Source: Arthrobacter koreensis
GTDB lineage: Bacteria > Actinomycetota > Actinomycetes > Actinomycetales > Micrococcaceae
NCBI RefSeq assembly: GCF_009193255.1
Contig: NZ_WACG01000002.1
Location: 558,001 to 622,000 of the forward strand
Length of the DNA: 64,000 nt
Reading direction: 5' to 3'
Made by a program: the position numbers and the translations under genes. Of this stretch, positions 34,250-43,508 are shown piece by piece. Each line of letters begins with the position of its first letter. Positions within the stretch are counted from its first letter, which is position 1. Below the pieces are notes generated by a model. That model was not told the origin of the DNA. It made no database searches and saw only the letters and a program-made list of their open reading frames with translations.

Positions 34250-35100
34250 CGGGTTTCTGCTCCCCGGACCGCCGCCGGCTCAGACCCGTGCAGGGCCTCG
34301 CGCACTGAACGGATCGCGTCGTAGAAAGAAGTTTCCTCGCGCAGTCCCGCACCGCGGGCGCCGGCCGTACCAAGAGTAATGTCCACGATCTCTCGGATCT
34401 CGCCCGGCCGCGGCGACATCACCACCACCCGGTCGGAAAGGAACACGGCCTCCGGGATTGAGTGCGTAACGAACACGACGGCACAGCCCGTCTCGGCACA
34501 GATGCGGATCAGTTCGTTCTGCATCCTCTCCCGAGTCATCTCATCCAGCGCTCCGAACGGCTCATCCATCAGCAGCAGCTTCGGGGACTCGGCCAGGGAC
34601 CTGGCGATGGCCACCCGCTGCTGCATGCCGCCGGAGAGCTGGTCCGGGTAGTGCCCGCCGAACTCGGAGAGTCCCACCATGTCCAGCAGGTCATCGGTCC
34701 GCGCCCGTCGGGCCGCAGGAGCGGCGCCGTGGGTTTGCAGCGGCAGCTCGATGTTGCCGCGCACGGTTCGCCAGGGCAGCAGCCCTGCCTGCTGGAACGC
34801 AATGCCGTAGTCCTGGTCCAGCCGTGCCTGACGTGTGCTTTTGCCAAAAACGCTGATGCTTCCGGTTGTGGGCGAATCAAGGTCCGCCACCAGGCGCATC
34901 AGGGTGCTCTTGCCGCAGCCTGAGGGTCCGATCAGGGAAACGAACTCCCCCTCCGCGATGCTCAGGCTGACGTCCCGCAGGGCCTGGACCGGGCTGCGCG
35001 GGGAACCAAAGACGCGGTGGACGCCGGCCACGTGGACCGCGGGGACAGGAACCGCTCCCCCGCCCTCCGGCGTCGTTAGTGAATCGGTTCTGCCATTCAT
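34246..35100 (-). CDS. ABC transporter ATP-binding protein
   Basis: 284-residue nitrate/sulfonate/taurine-type ABC ATPase. Walker A GPSGCGKST near residue 58, Q-loop AFQQAGLLPWRT, signature LSGGMQQRVAIARSLAESP, Walker B LLLMDEPFGALD and H-loop VFVTHSIPEAV are all intact. It overlaps both flanking permease genes by 4 bp, so all three are translationally coupled. It powers import of the pyrimidine-like substrate. Confidence 0.93.
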   Translation of the reverse strand: MNGRTDSLTTPEGGGAVPVPAVHVAGVHRVFGSPRSPVQALRDVSLSIAEGEFVSLIGPSGCGKSTLMRLVADLDSPTTGSISVFGKSTRQARLDQDYGIAFQQAGLLPWRTVRGNIELPLQTHGAAPAARRARTDDLLDMVGLSEFGGHYPDQLSGGMQQRVAIARSLAESPKLLLMDEPFGALDEMTRERMQNELIRICAETGCAVVFVTHSIPEAVFLSDRVVVMSPRPGEIREIVDITLGTAGARGAGLREETSFYDAIRSVREALHGSEPAAVRGAETR

Positions 35101-35987
35101 GCTGCCTGCTCTCCTCTGCGGTAACGGCGCAGCAGTGCGCCGATCAAAGCAACGAATCCCACCGCGGCCAGGCCCAGCAGCACGGCTCCGAAGATTGGTG
35201 CCCAGGGCTTGCCCGGATCACCTCCCGCGGCGGCGGCGAATTCGACGATCATGCGGCCAATGCCGCCTCGGAGGCCAATGGAAACCTCCGCCACCACCGC
35301 GCCAATCACCGCGTTCGCGGCAGCAAGGCGCAAGGCGGGCAGCAGGTAGGGCACGCTCGCCGGCAGGCGAAGCCGCAGGAACGTCTGCCACCACCCGAGG
35401 GCGTAGGTGCGCATGAGGTCCTCATGCGCCTTCTCCGGCGCACCGAAGCCGCGCAGGGCACCAATCGCCACCGGAAAGAACGCCAGGTATGCGGAGATGA
35501 CGGCCACGGACATCCAGTTCTCCCAGATGAACGGACCGAATTCGAGCTGCGAGCCCCACCGCCGTACCAACGGAGCAATGGCGATCAGCGGCACCGTCTG
35601 GCTCAGGATGATCCAGGGCAGCAGCGCCGAGTTGGCGCTGCGGAAGCGCTGCATCAGCATGGCCAGTCCCAGCCCCACGGCGACGCCGAGTAGCCAGCCG
35701 GCCCCCGCGATGCCCAGCGTGAAGCCGGCTGCCTGAAGGACCGCCAGCCACATGGGTCCGGCGCCCGAGGCGGAGGATTCCGGTGCCAGCAGCCGCTCGA
35801 GCATGGTCCAGACATGCGGCATGGCCAGGTCCGTGGTCCGGGGCAGCAGCGGCACGCCGCCGACGCTGACCCCGGACGCAGGGCCAACAGCCTTGTACGC
35901 CTCCCAGAGAAGGACCGGCAGCAGCACCCCGCCGATCCCCCACGCGACCGCGGAAGGGCGCCGCCGCCGTCGTGATTCGGTTTTCAT
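35097..35987 (-). CDS. ABC transporter permease
   Basis: 296-residue BPD-type permease with about six TM segments. A basic N-terminus (KTESRRRRRPSAV) leads into TM1. The EAA-like loop is RGFGAPEKAHEDLMRTYALG followed by LRLPASVPYLLPALRLA. It overlaps the oxidoreductase gene upstream by 4 bp and the ATPase downstream by 4 bp. It is the partner of the permease at 33398-34249. Confidence 0.9.
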   Translation of the reverse strand: MKTESRRRRRPSAVAWGIGGVLLPVLLWEAYKAVGPASGVSVGGVPLLPRTTDLAMPHVWTMLERLLAPESSASGAGPMWLAVLQAAGFTLGIAGAGWLLGVAVGLGLAMLMQRFRSANSALLPWIILSQTVPLIAIAPLVRRWGSQLEFGPFIWENWMSVAVISAYLAFFPVAIGALRGFGAPEKAHEDLMRTYALGWWQTFLRLRLPASVPYLLPALRLAAANAVIGAVVAEVSIGLRGGIGRMIVEFAAAAGGDPGKPWAPIFGAVLLGLAAVGFVALIGALLRRYRRGEQAA

Positions 35988-37000
35988 GCCTTCGCAGCCA
36001 CGTGGTCCCGCAGGGCGGGAATCACCGTCTCCCCGTAGACGCGCAAGGTTTCCTCCTTGTTGTCATGCTGGAGGTATCCGGCGAACTGGGTGACGCCCAG
36101 GGCCTTGAGTTTCTCGAGCTTTTCCATGTGCTCTTCGGCGGTGCCCAGGATGCAGAACCGGTCCACGATGTCGTCCGGCACAAAGTCGGCGTGGGTGTTT
36201 CCGGCCCGGCCGTGCTCGTTGTAGTCGTAGCCCTGGCGTCCGGCAATGTAGTCGGTCAGCGCCTGCGGAACGGAGGAATCCGAACCGTATTTGGACACGA
36301 TGTCCGCCACGTGGTTGCCCACCATGCCGCCGAACCAGCGGCACTGGTTGCGCATGTGCTCCCGGTCCGTGCCGATGTACATGGGCGCTGCCACGCAGAA
36401 GGAGATGCTGTCCGGGTCCCGGCCGGCGTTGACCGCTGCCTGCCGGACGGTGCGGATCATCCATTCGGCAATGTCCACGTCCGCCAGCTGGAGGATGAAC
36501 CCGTCCCCCACCTCTCCGGTGAGTTTCAGCGCCAGCGGCCCGTAGGCCGCCACCCAGATTTCCAGCTCGGACCCCTTGCTCCAGGGAAACTGGAGCGTAG
36601 CGCCGTTGTATTCGACCGGGCGGGAGTTCGCCAGTTCGCGGATCACGTGGATCGCCTGGCGAAGGGTTTTTAGCGTGGTGGGCGCACCGTTGGTCACCCG
36701 CACCGCTGAGTCTCCGCGGCCGATCCCGCACACCGTCCGATTCCCGTACATCTGGTTCAGCGTGGCGTACGTGGACGCCGTCACCGTCCAGTCCCGGGTG
36801 GCCGGATTCGTGACCATGGGCCCCACCTTGATGGACCGGGTTTCGGCCAGTATCTGGCTGTAGATCACGTAGGGTTCCTGCCAGAGCAGGTGCGAGTCGA
36901 AGGTCCAGACGTAGTCGAACCCGTGTTCCTCGGCTTTCTTTGCCAGTGCCACCGTCCGCTGGGCGGGAGGATCACACTGCAGAACAGCTCCAAATTCCAT
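35984..37000 (-). CDS. LLM-class flavin/F420-dependent oxidoreductase of the pyrimidine operon
   Basis: 338-residue luciferase-like monooxygenase-fold protein: MEFGAVLQCDPPAQRTVALA, GFDYVWTFDSHLLWQEPYVI, VGPMVTNPATRDWTVTAS and GIGRGDSAVRVTNGAPTTLK. It resembles the LLM group (TIGR03842-type) often found with dihydropyrimidinase genes. It could oxidise or reduce a pyrimidine using FMN or F420; no PydA-type dihydropyrimidine dehydrogenase is in the window. The start is ATG 37000, with GGGG upstream, 8 nt after the dihydropyrimidinase stop. Confidence 0.85.
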   Translation of the reverse strand: MEFGAVLQCDPPAQRTVALAKKAEEHGFDYVWTFDSHLLWQEPYVIYSQILAETRSIKVGPMVTNPATRDWTVTASTYATLNQMYGNRTVCGIGRGDSAVRVTNGAPTTLKTLRQAIHVIRELANSRPVEYNGATLQFPWSKGSELEIWVAAYGPLALKLTGEVGDGFILQLADVDIAEWMIRTVRQAAVNAGRDPDSISFCVAAPMYIGTDREHMRNQCRWFGGMVGNHVADIVSKYGSDSSVPQALTDYIAGRQGYDYNEHGRAGNTHADFVPDDIVDRFCILGTAEEHMEKLEKLKALGVTQFAGYLQHDNKEETLRVYGETVIPALRDHVAAKA

Positions 37001-37008
37001 GTTTTCCC

Positions 37009-38430
37009 CTAGACCAGGTACTGGCTGGTTGCGCGGCGGACGTACTGTCCGTGGCCCTTGCTGCCCAGATACTCGTTGTTGTTGACGACCACCCGGCCGC
37101 GGGACATCACCGTGTCCACATGGCCCTCGATCTCATAGCCCTCCCAGGCCGAGTAGTCCATGTTCATGTGGTGGGTCTTTTCCACCCCAATGGAGGTGTG
37201 GCCGTTCGGGTCGTAGATCACGACGTCGGCATCAGCTCCGGGGGCGATCACACCCTTGGTGCCGTACATGCCGAACATGCGTGCCGGAGTCGTGCTGGTG
37301 ATTTCCACCCAGCGTTCAAGGCTGATCTTCCCGTCCACGACTCCCTGGTACATCAGGTCCATCCGGTGCTCCACCGAACCGATGCCGTTGGGGATCTTGG
37401 AGAAGTCCCCAACGCCCATGTCCTTCTGGCCCTTCATACAGAAGGGACAGTGGTCCGTGGCCACCATCTGGATGTCATTGGTGCGCAGCGACTGCCACAT
37501 GTGGTCCTGGTGGTGCTCATGCTTGGACCGCAGGGGTGTGGAGCAGACCCATTTGGCGCCTTCAAACCCTTCGGCACCAAGCTGGTCCTCCAGCGAGAGG
37601 TAAAGGTACTGCGGACACGTTTCGCCGAAGACGTTCTGTCCGTTGTCCCGGGCCGCCGCCAGCTGCTCCACCGCCTGCTTGGCTGACACGTGGACCACGT
37701 AGAGCGGGGCGCCGGTGAGGTTGGCGAGCATGATGGCCCGGTGCGTGGCTTCCTCCTCCATCTGCCAGGCGCGTGCAACGCCGTGGTAGTAGGGATCGGT
37801 TTTGCCCTGGGCCAGGAGGTCGGCAACCATCGCGTCAATGGCCGGACCGTTCTCTGCGTGCATCATGGTCATCAGCCCGGTCTCGGCTCCGACGCGCATG
37901 GCCTTGTAGATCTGCGCGTCATCGCTGTAGAAGACACCGGGGTAGGCCATGAAGAGCTTGTAGCTGGACACACCTTCGTCCGGCAAGGCTTCCATCGCCT
38001 TGAGCGAGTCATCATTGACGTCGCCGATGATCTGGTGGAAGCCGTAGTCGACGGCGCACTGTCCGGCGGCCTTCTCGTGCCAGGCCGCGAGGCCGTCCAT
38101 CACGCGTTCGCCGTACCGCTGGATCGCGAAGTCCACGATGGTGGTGGTTCCGCCCCAGGCCGCTGCCCGGGTGCCGGTCTCGAACGTGTCTGAGGCTTCG
38201 GTGCCGCCGAAGGGCATTTGCATGTGAGTGTGAGCGTCGATCCCGCCTGGAATCACGTATTTGCCGGTGGCGTCCAGGACGGTGTCCACCGAGCCGGCCA
38301 GGTCGTGCCCCAGCAGGGTGGAGCCCGGTGCCAGGACCGCCGCGATTTTCTCTCCGTCCACCAGGACATCCGCAGCGCTGCGGCCGGTGGCGGTGACGAC
38401 GGTGCCACCGGAGATCAGTGTTGTTGCCAT
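37009..38430 (-). CDS. hydA: Dihydropyrimidinase / D-hydantoinase
   Basis: 473-residue cyclic amidohydrolase that opens the ring of dihydropyrimidines or hydantoins to N-carbamoyl products. Metal site GGIDAHTHMQMPFGG near residue 60, the carboxylated-Lys segment SSYKLFMAYPG, the HVSAKQAVEQL metal-His region, and GVIAPGADADVVIYDP near the C-terminus are present. The start is ATG 38430, with AAGGAAA upstream. It is the second gene of the seven-gene operon. Its product is the natural substrate of the amidohydrolase encoded upstream. Confidence 0.93.
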   Translation of the reverse strand: MATTLISGGTVVTATGRSAADVLVDGEKIAAVLAPGSTLLGHDLAGSVDTVLDATGKYVIPGGIDAHTHMQMPFGGTEASDTFETGTRAAAWGGTTTIVDFAIQRYGERVMDGLAAWHEKAAGQCAVDYGFHQIIGDVNDDSLKAMEALPDEGVSSYKLFMAYPGVFYSDDAQIYKAMRVGAETGLMTMMHAENGPAIDAMVADLLAQGKTDPYYHGVARAWQMEEEATHRAIMLANLTGAPLYVVHVSAKQAVEQLAAARDNGQNVFGETCPQYLYLSLEDQLGAEGFEGAKWVCSTPLRSKHEHHQDHMWQSLRTNDIQMVATDHCPFCMKGQKDMGVGDFSKIPNGIGSVEHRMDLMYQGVVDGKISLERWVEITSTTPARMFGMYGTKGVIAPGADADVVIYDPNGHTSIGVEKTHHMNMDYSAWEGYEIEGHVDTVMSRGRVVVNNNEYLGSKGHGQYVRRATSQYLV

Positions 38431-38466
38431 AAAGCGTTTCCTTGCCTTCCTCTTCGTTCTCCGGGC

Positions 38467-39315
38467 TTACGGTGCCGTGATGGGGTTGTAGGCGTCCGGA
38501 CGCCGGTCCCGGTAGAACTGCCAGTTGTTCCGTGCGGTGCGGACAAGGTCCATGTCCAGGTCACGGATCATCAGCTCTTCGCCGTCACGGGCTCCGACCT
38601 CACCCACGTAGTTGCCCTGCGGATCAGCGATGTAGGAGGTGCCGTAGAAATCCACTGCTTCCTCGCCGAATTCATTGGTTTCCTCCCCTACCCGGTTGGG
38701 GACCACCACGAAGTAGCCGTTGGCAGCCGCGGCGGTGGGCTGCTCAAGTTCCCAGAGGCGATTGGAGAGTCCGGGCTTGGAGGCGTTCGGGTTGAAGACC
38801 AGCTGGGCACCGTTCAGGCCCAGGACCCGCCAGCCTTCGGGAAAATGCCTGTCATAACAGATGGTGACGCCGACTTTGCCCACTGCCGTGTCGAAGACCG
38901 GCCAGCCGAGGTTTCCCGGACGGAAATAGAACTTCTCCCAGAACTTCTCCACATGGGGAATGTGGTTCTTCCGGTATTTGCCCAGATACGTTCCGTCAGC
39001 GTCGATTACCGCAGCCGTGTTGTAGTAGACGCCGGGCTGCTCTTCCTCGTAGACGGGAAGGATAATCACCATGTTGTGCTCTGCGGCCAGTTTGGAAAAC
39101 CGTTCAGTCAGCGGACCCGGAACAGCCTGGGCGTACTCGTAGTACTTGCTGTCCTGGACAATTCCGAAATACGGCCCGTGGAAGAGTTCCTGGAAACAGA
39201 TAACCTGCGCGCCTTCCGCTGCAGCGCGGCGGACAAAGTCCTCATGCTTGGCAACCATGGACTCCTCGTCCCCGGTCCAGGTGGTCTGCGTCAGTGCGGT
39301 TCGAACGATCGTCAA
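38467..39315 (-). CDS. Nitrilase-family amidohydrolase (beta-ureidopropionase-like)
   Basis: 282-residue carbon-nitrogen hydrolase with the complete Glu-Lys-Cys triad: Glu in CFQELFHGPYFG, Lys in YRKNHIPHVEKF and Cys in VGVTICYDRHFPEGWR. The context points to hydrolysis of N-carbamoyl-beta-alanine or related carbamoyl amino acids to the amino acid, CO2 and ammonia. The start is TTG 39315, because GGAGG lies 5 nt before it; the open frame further upstream has no ribosome site. It is first in the operon. Confidence 0.88.
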   Translation of the reverse strand: MTIVRTALTQTTWTGDEESMVAKHEDFVRRAAAEGAQVICFQELFHGPYFGIVQDSKYYEYAQAVPGPLTERFSKLAAEHNMVIILPVYEEEQPGVYYNTAAVIDADGTYLGKYRKNHIPHVEKFWEKFYFRPGNLGWPVFDTAVGKVGVTICYDRHFPEGWRVLGLNGAQLVFNPNASKPGLSNRLWELEQPTAAAANGYFVVVPNRVGEETNEFGEEAVDFYGTSYIADPQGNYVGEVGARDGEELMIRDLDMDLVRTARNNWQFYRDRRPDAYNPITAP

Positions 39316-39653
39316 AACATCCTCCACAATCCGGCGGCCAAGCCGCCCGTTTCGCAAAAAGGCCGCATGGGCTTTTCATCATCTTTTGGGCTAAACATTT
39401 CTCCTGCGTTTCGGAGGCATTAAAGCTGCGGTACAGCTCCGTTCTCCGTGCCCGACATCCTTGGCTACGAAGGCGAGTTCTGCAAGAGTGTAGAAATCGC
39501 CGCCGGTGCGCTTTCTGCCCGGCAGGCGGCAACCGTTTACCGGCCCGATTGGCCGGGGATCAGCAGGCCTTGATTTGGGCCCAGCCGCACCTTTTCCGCG
39601 GGCACGGCAGTCCGCGGAACCACCGCCCGGATCACTTCTCCCTGCGAGGTTCT
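39316..39653. other. Divergent intergenic region, pyrimidine operon / F420-0 transporter
   Basis: 338 bp that must carry the promoters of both divergent operons. It includes an AT-rich patch near 39380-39410. I found no clear operator, riboswitch or small gene. Confidence 0.4.
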
Positions 39654-40676
39654 ATGACTCCCCCGTTCCCTGTTTCATCCGGTTTCCTGCGCCCGGCCGC
39701 GGTTGCCGCCCTCACCGTCCTGGCCCTGACCGGCTGCGCCGGCGCGTCCCAGGACCCCGCCCAAGCCCAAAGCCCCGAGGCCACGGCCTCCAATACCGCG
39801 GATCCAGGATTCCCGCTGGAGCTGGACAACTGCGGCACCGAAGTCTCGCTGGACGCTCCCCCGGAGCGCGTGGTGACCATCAAGTCCACCTCCACCGAGT
39901 TGCTCCTGGCCCTGGGTTTGGGCGAAAAGATTGTTGGCACCGCCTTCTCTGACGGCCCGGTGCCCGATGCCTGGACCGGTTCGCCGGTTCCGCCGGTCCT
40001 GGCCGAAAAGGTGCCCTCCCGGGAGTCGATCCTGGCGCTCGCTCCGGACCTGGTCTTCGCCGGCTGGGAATCGAACTTCTCCGCCGACGGGGCGGGCGAA
40101 CGTGCGCAGCTCGCAGACCTGGGCGTGGCGAGCTACGTATCACCGGCCGCCTGTATGGAAGATGGGTACCGGCCCAGCCCGCTGACGTTCGACGACGTTT
40201 TTGCCTCCATCGAAGAAGCCGGGGAACTGTTCGGGGCAGCCGGCGCGGCAGCGGAACTGGTGGAGGCACAGCGGGCCGAGCTCGAGGCGCTCTCCCCGTC
40301 CGGCAAGGGGTACAGCGCCCTCTGGTACAGCTCCGGGTCCGACACCCCCTATGTGGGGGCCGGCAGCGGTGCCCCCGCCCTGCTGATGGAATCCGCCGGG
40401 CTGGAGAACATAGCATCCGGGATCGATGCGGGATGGACACCCTACTCCTGGGAGGCCGTTGCCGAGGCGGACCCTGACGTCATTGTGCTCGTCGATTCCG
40501 CCTGGGGAAGTGTGGAGAAGAAGAAGGCCGTGCTGGAGTCCCACCCAGTGATGTCCCAGCTTCGGGCCGTCCGGGACGCCCACTACCTGGTGGTTCCCTT
40601 CGCCGCCTCCGAAGCAGGGGTGCGCAATGTGGAAACCGTACGCTCCCTCACCGAACAGCTGGCCGCCCTTGACTGA
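39654..40676 (+). CDS. Putative F420-0 ABC transporter substrate-binding lipoprotein
   Basis: 340 residues with lipobox LALTGC near residue 25, then a siderophore/cobalamin-type (BtuF/FepB-like) binding fold: LDAPPERVVTIKSTSTELLL, APDLVFAGWESNFSADGAG and ASGIDAGWTPYSWEAVAEAD. With the adjacent permease, ATPase and convergent cofE it fits the actinobacterial three-gene system proposed to import F420-0 (TIGR03868-type). That function was proposed from genome context. The start is ATG 39654. Confidence 0.82.
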   Translation: MTPPFPVSSGFLRPAAVAALTVLALTGCAGASQDPAQAQSPEATASNTADPGFPLELDNCGTEVSLDAPPERVVTIKSTSTELLLALGLGEKIVGTAFSDGPVPDAWTGSPVPPVLAEKVPSRESILALAPDLVFAGWESNFSADGAGERAQLADLGVASYVSPAACMEDGYRPSPLTFDDVFASIEEAGELFGAAGAAAELVEAQRAELEALSPSGKGYSALWYSSGSDTPYVGAGSGAPALLMESAGLENIASGIDAGWTPYSWEAVAEADPDVIVLVDSAWGSVEKKKAVLESHPVMSQLRAVRDAHYLVVPFAASEAGVRNVETVRSLTEQLAALD

Positions 40677-41724
40677 CACCCTCGCCCGCCCCGGGGCCCC
40701 CGCCGCCGAACGTCCCGCGCGGCCTCCGCGCTCCCGCGCCTGGCTGGTAGGTGCCGCCCTGGCAGTGGGACTGCTGGCTGCCGGACTCTGGGCGCTCACG
40801 GTGGGACCTGCCGGTCTGGGGGTGAAGGAGGCGTGGCTGGCGCTGGCTAGTCCGGGCAGCGGATCCCTGACACCGCTGCAGGAAGCTATCGTGCGGGACC
40901 TCAGGCTGCCCCGCGTGCTGACGGCTGCGGCGGTCGGTGCCGGCCTGGCCCTCAGCGGCGCGGTGATCCAGGCGCTGACCCGCAATCCGCTGGCCGACCC
41001 CTACCTGCTGGGTTTGAGCTCCGGAGCCAGTTTGGGGGCGGTGACGGTGCTGCTGCTGGGCGCCGCCGTCGTGCTTCCCGTCGCGGCGTTCGCCGGGGCC
41101 ATGCTGGCGATGGCCGCAACGCTCGCTTTGGCCGGTGCCCTGGGCTGCATCACGCCCACCCGAACCGTGCTGGCGGGGCTGGCGGTGTCTTCCCTGGCCG
41201 CAGCCGCCGCGTCTTTCGTGGTGTTTTGGACCGCACAGGGCGATTCCTACCGTGAAGTCCTCGGCTGGCTGATGGGGTCCCTGGCCGGCGCCACCTGGTC
41301 CAGCACCGCGATCGCCCTCCCGGCACTCGCCGCCGTCGGGATTCCGCTGATGTTCTGCGGCCGTATCCTGGACGCTTTCTCCTTCGGTGACACCGCCGCT
41401 TCCGCGCTGGGCGTGCCCGTCCCTGCCGTGCGGTGGACGCTGCTGGGAGCCACCGCCCTGCTGACCGGCGCCATGGTCTCCGTGAGCGGATCCATCGGGT
41501 TCGTGGGGCTGGTCCTGCCGCACGCGGTGCGGATGCTGGCCGGGGCCTCCAGCCGTTCGCTGTTGCCGCTCTCCGCCCTGGCCGGGGCACTGTTCCTCGT
41601 CCTGGCTGACACCGCGGCGCGGACTGTGTTTGATCCCCGGGAGATTCCGGTGGGAATCGTGACGGCGCTGATTGGGGCACCGTTCTTTATCCTGCTGCTG
41701 CTCCGCCGCAGGAGCGGCGCATGA
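40627..41724 (+). CDS. Putative F420-0 ABC transporter permease
   Basis: FecCD/BtuC-type permease of 351-365 residues with nine to ten TM segments. Family motifs are [52 protein letters not shown] and [16 protein letters not shown]. The start is ambiguous. ATG 40627 has AGGGG 6 nt upstream but overlaps the binding-protein gene by 50 bp; TTG 40669 overlaps by only 8 bp but has no ribosome site. Its stop overlaps the ATPase start (ATGA). Confidence 0.88.
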   Translation: MWKPYAPSPNSWPPLTDTLARPGAPAAERPARPPRSRAWLVGAALAVGLLAAGLWALTVGPAGLGVKEAWLALASPGSGSLTPLQEAIVRDLRLPRVLTAAAVGAGLALSGAVIQALTRNPLADPYLLGLSSGASLGAVTVLLLGAAVVLPVAAFAGAMLAMAATLALAGALGCITPTRTVLAGLAVSSLAAAAASFVVFWTAQGDSYREVLGWLMGSLAGATWSSTAIALPALAAVGIPLMFCGRILDAFSFGDTAASALGVPVPAVRWTLLGATALLTGAMVSVSGSIGFVGLVLPHAVRMLAGASSRSLLPLSALAGALFLVLADTAARTVFDPREIPVGIVTALIGAPFFILLLLRRRSGA

Positions 41725-42515
41725 GGGCCGGCACCGCCGTAGCCGCCGGCGTTTCAGCGGAGCGGGTGCGGCTGGTCCGCAGCGGCCGTGTGCTGGTGGA
41801 CGGCGTCGACTGCACCCTTGAGCCCGGTACCTTTACCGGGCTGCTTGGCCCCAACGGCGCAGGAAAATCCACGCTGCTTCATGTGCTGGCCGGAGTCCTG
41901 AATCCCGACGCCGGAACGGTACGGCTGCGGGACCGGCCACTTTCAAGCACCAGGGCACGGGAACGGGCGCGAAGCATCGCGCTGGTGGAACAGTCCCTGC
42001 CGGGCGAGACATCCCAGCGGGTCCGCGAGGTGGCAGCCCTTGGCCGGACGCCGCACCGCAGCCTGCTGGCCGGGGACAGCCGCCGAGACCTGGACGTCGT
42101 GGAGAATTCCCTGGCGGCAGCCGGGGTGCTCCGCCTAGCGGAGCGATCCTACTCCACGCTTTCCGGGGGTGAGCAGCAGCGGGTGCAGCTGGCACGGGCG
42201 CTGGCGCAGGAACCTGAGGTGCTCCTGCTGGATGAGCCCACCAACCACCTGGATGCCTCGGCCCAGCTTGAAACCCTTGGACTGCTGGAGAAGCTTGCTG
42301 CGGAGGGGACGGCCGTGGCCGCAGCGCTGCATGACATCAACCATGCAGCGGCAGCGTGTTCGCACCTGATCGTGCTCAGCGGCGGAAGGGTCGTTGCCTC
42401 CGGCCCGGCGGGGTCGGTCCTGACGCCGGAGCTGATCCAGCGCGTCTACGGGGTTCGGGCTGAGCTGCTGCGGCATCCGCTGACGGGACGGCCGCTGATT
42501 GCTCTGGCCCGGTAG
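41721..42515 (+). CDS. Putative F420-0 ABC transporter ATP-binding protein
   Basis: 264-residue FepC/BtuD-type ATPase. Walker [10 protein letters not shown] near residue 43, Q-loop [12 protein letters not shown], signature [19 protein letters not shown], Walker [12 protein letters not shown] and H-loop AALHDINHA are intact. It is coupled to the permease by a 4-bp overlap. It converges on cofE, 60 bp away. Confidence 0.9.
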   Translation: MRAGTAVAAGVSAERVRLVRSGRVLVDGVDCTLEPGTFTGLLGPNGAGKSTLLHVLAGVLNPDAGTVRLRDRPLSSTRARERARSIALVEQSLPGETSQRVREVAALGRTPHRSLLAGDSRRDLDVVENSLAAAGVLRLAERSYSTLSGGEQQRVQLARALAQEPEVLLLDEPTNHLDASAQLETLGLLEKLAAEGTAVAAALHDINHAAAACSHLIVLSGGRVVASGPAGSVLTPELIQRVYGVRAELLRHPLTGRPLIALAR

Positions 42516-42575
42516 GGGCGGCAGCTGCCACGGCGGTCCCAGCCGGGATCAGCACCATGCGGAAGTCCCGTGGCC

Positions 42576-43508
42576 TCAGCGGGAACCCGTGCTGCGGGTC
42601 CGGCGGCGCGCTTCGGCAGCGGCTGCGGCATATCCGGCGGCGTACCCGTCCTCGTAGCCGGCCGCATGCCCGTCGTCATAGCCGGCGTTGTAACCCGTCT
42701 TGGTCCCGGAGCGGCGCCCGTCTTCAAAGGCCTCCGCGCTGCCGCGCCGGAACATGTCTTCCCCGGCGGGACGCAGCAAAGCCTTCGCCCCCGGGTCCTT
42801 GTCCATGCCGCCCACTGTGACCAGCGTCTCGAGGCCGCGGACCAGCGCAACCGGCAGTCCGGCAGTCTTTCCCTTGACCAGATCCGCAGCGGCAGCGATC
42901 TCATCGGCCACCGCGGACACCGTGGCGGTCATCGGCCGGCCGGAGGCATCCGGGGTGCCGCGCAGGTCCAGCAGGACGGTCAGCCCTGCGGCGCCAATCG
43001 CGGCATCCGTCTGTCCCTGCCGCCAGGGGCGTCCCAGCGTGTCCGTAATAACGACGCCGATGTCCACGCCGAAGTCCTGCTTGAGCCGGCGGCAGATGGC
43101 CCGCGCCGAGGCATCCGGGTCCTCCGGGAGCAGGAGCACCGTCCCGTCCTCGGTGTTGGATGCGTCCACGCCGGCTGCGGCTGCGACGATGCCGAGCCGG
43201 TTCTCTACGATCCTTGTGGTCCCGCCGGCGTGCTCGCGGCTGGCAACCACCCGCACCGTCTCCTGCTCAACCGCAGCGTCACGGTCGGCGGCGGGCATGG
43301 TGCGGCCTTCAGCTTTGGAGACAACTTTTGAAGTCACCGCCAGGATGTCTCCGCTGCGCAGGTCCTTTCCGCAGGCCCGTCCAATGAGGCCCGCCAGGTC
43401 ATCGCCGGAACGAATCTCTCCGATTCCTTCTACGGGCGTGATGACCAGCCGGGTGGTTGGCGCGGTAATTCGGTCCGAAGATTCAGTCAGGAAGTGGTCC
43501 AGTATCAT
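42576..43508 (-). CDS. cofE: Coenzyme F420-0:L-glutamate ligase with unusual C-terminal tail
   Basis: 310-residue CofE that adds glutamates to F420-0. Core motifs are [58 protein letters not shown] and the nucleotide-site segment [10 protein letters not shown]. It has no C-terminal nitroreductase domain, unlike mycobacterial FbiB. After about residue 250 comes a tail not expected in CofE, with Gly-Tyr repeats ([20 protein letters not shown]) and an Ala/Arg-rich end. The start ATG 43508 overlaps the LLM oxidoreductase stop by 3 bp. Confidence 0.9.
   Translation of the reverse strand: MILDHFLTESSDRITAPTTRLVITPVEGIGEIRSGDDLAGLIGRACGKDLRSGDILAVTSKVVSKAEGRTMPAADRDAAVEQETVRVVASREHAGGTTRIVENRLGIVAAAAGVDASNTEDGTVLLLPEDPDASARAICRRLKQDFGVDIGVVITDTLGRPWRQGQTDAAIGAAGLTVLLDLRGTPDASGRPMTATVSAVADEIAAAADLVKGKTAGLPVALVRGLETLVTVGGMDKDPGAKALLRPAGEDMFRRGSAEAFEDGRRSGTKTGYNAGYDDGHAAGYEDGYAAGYAAAAAEARRRTRSTGSR

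Noticed and set aside
40861-40880. GGATCCCTGACACC inside the F420-0 permease gene as an eleventh repeat copy
   Set aside because: It lies in well-conserved coding sequence and matches only part of the motif, so chance is the better explanation.
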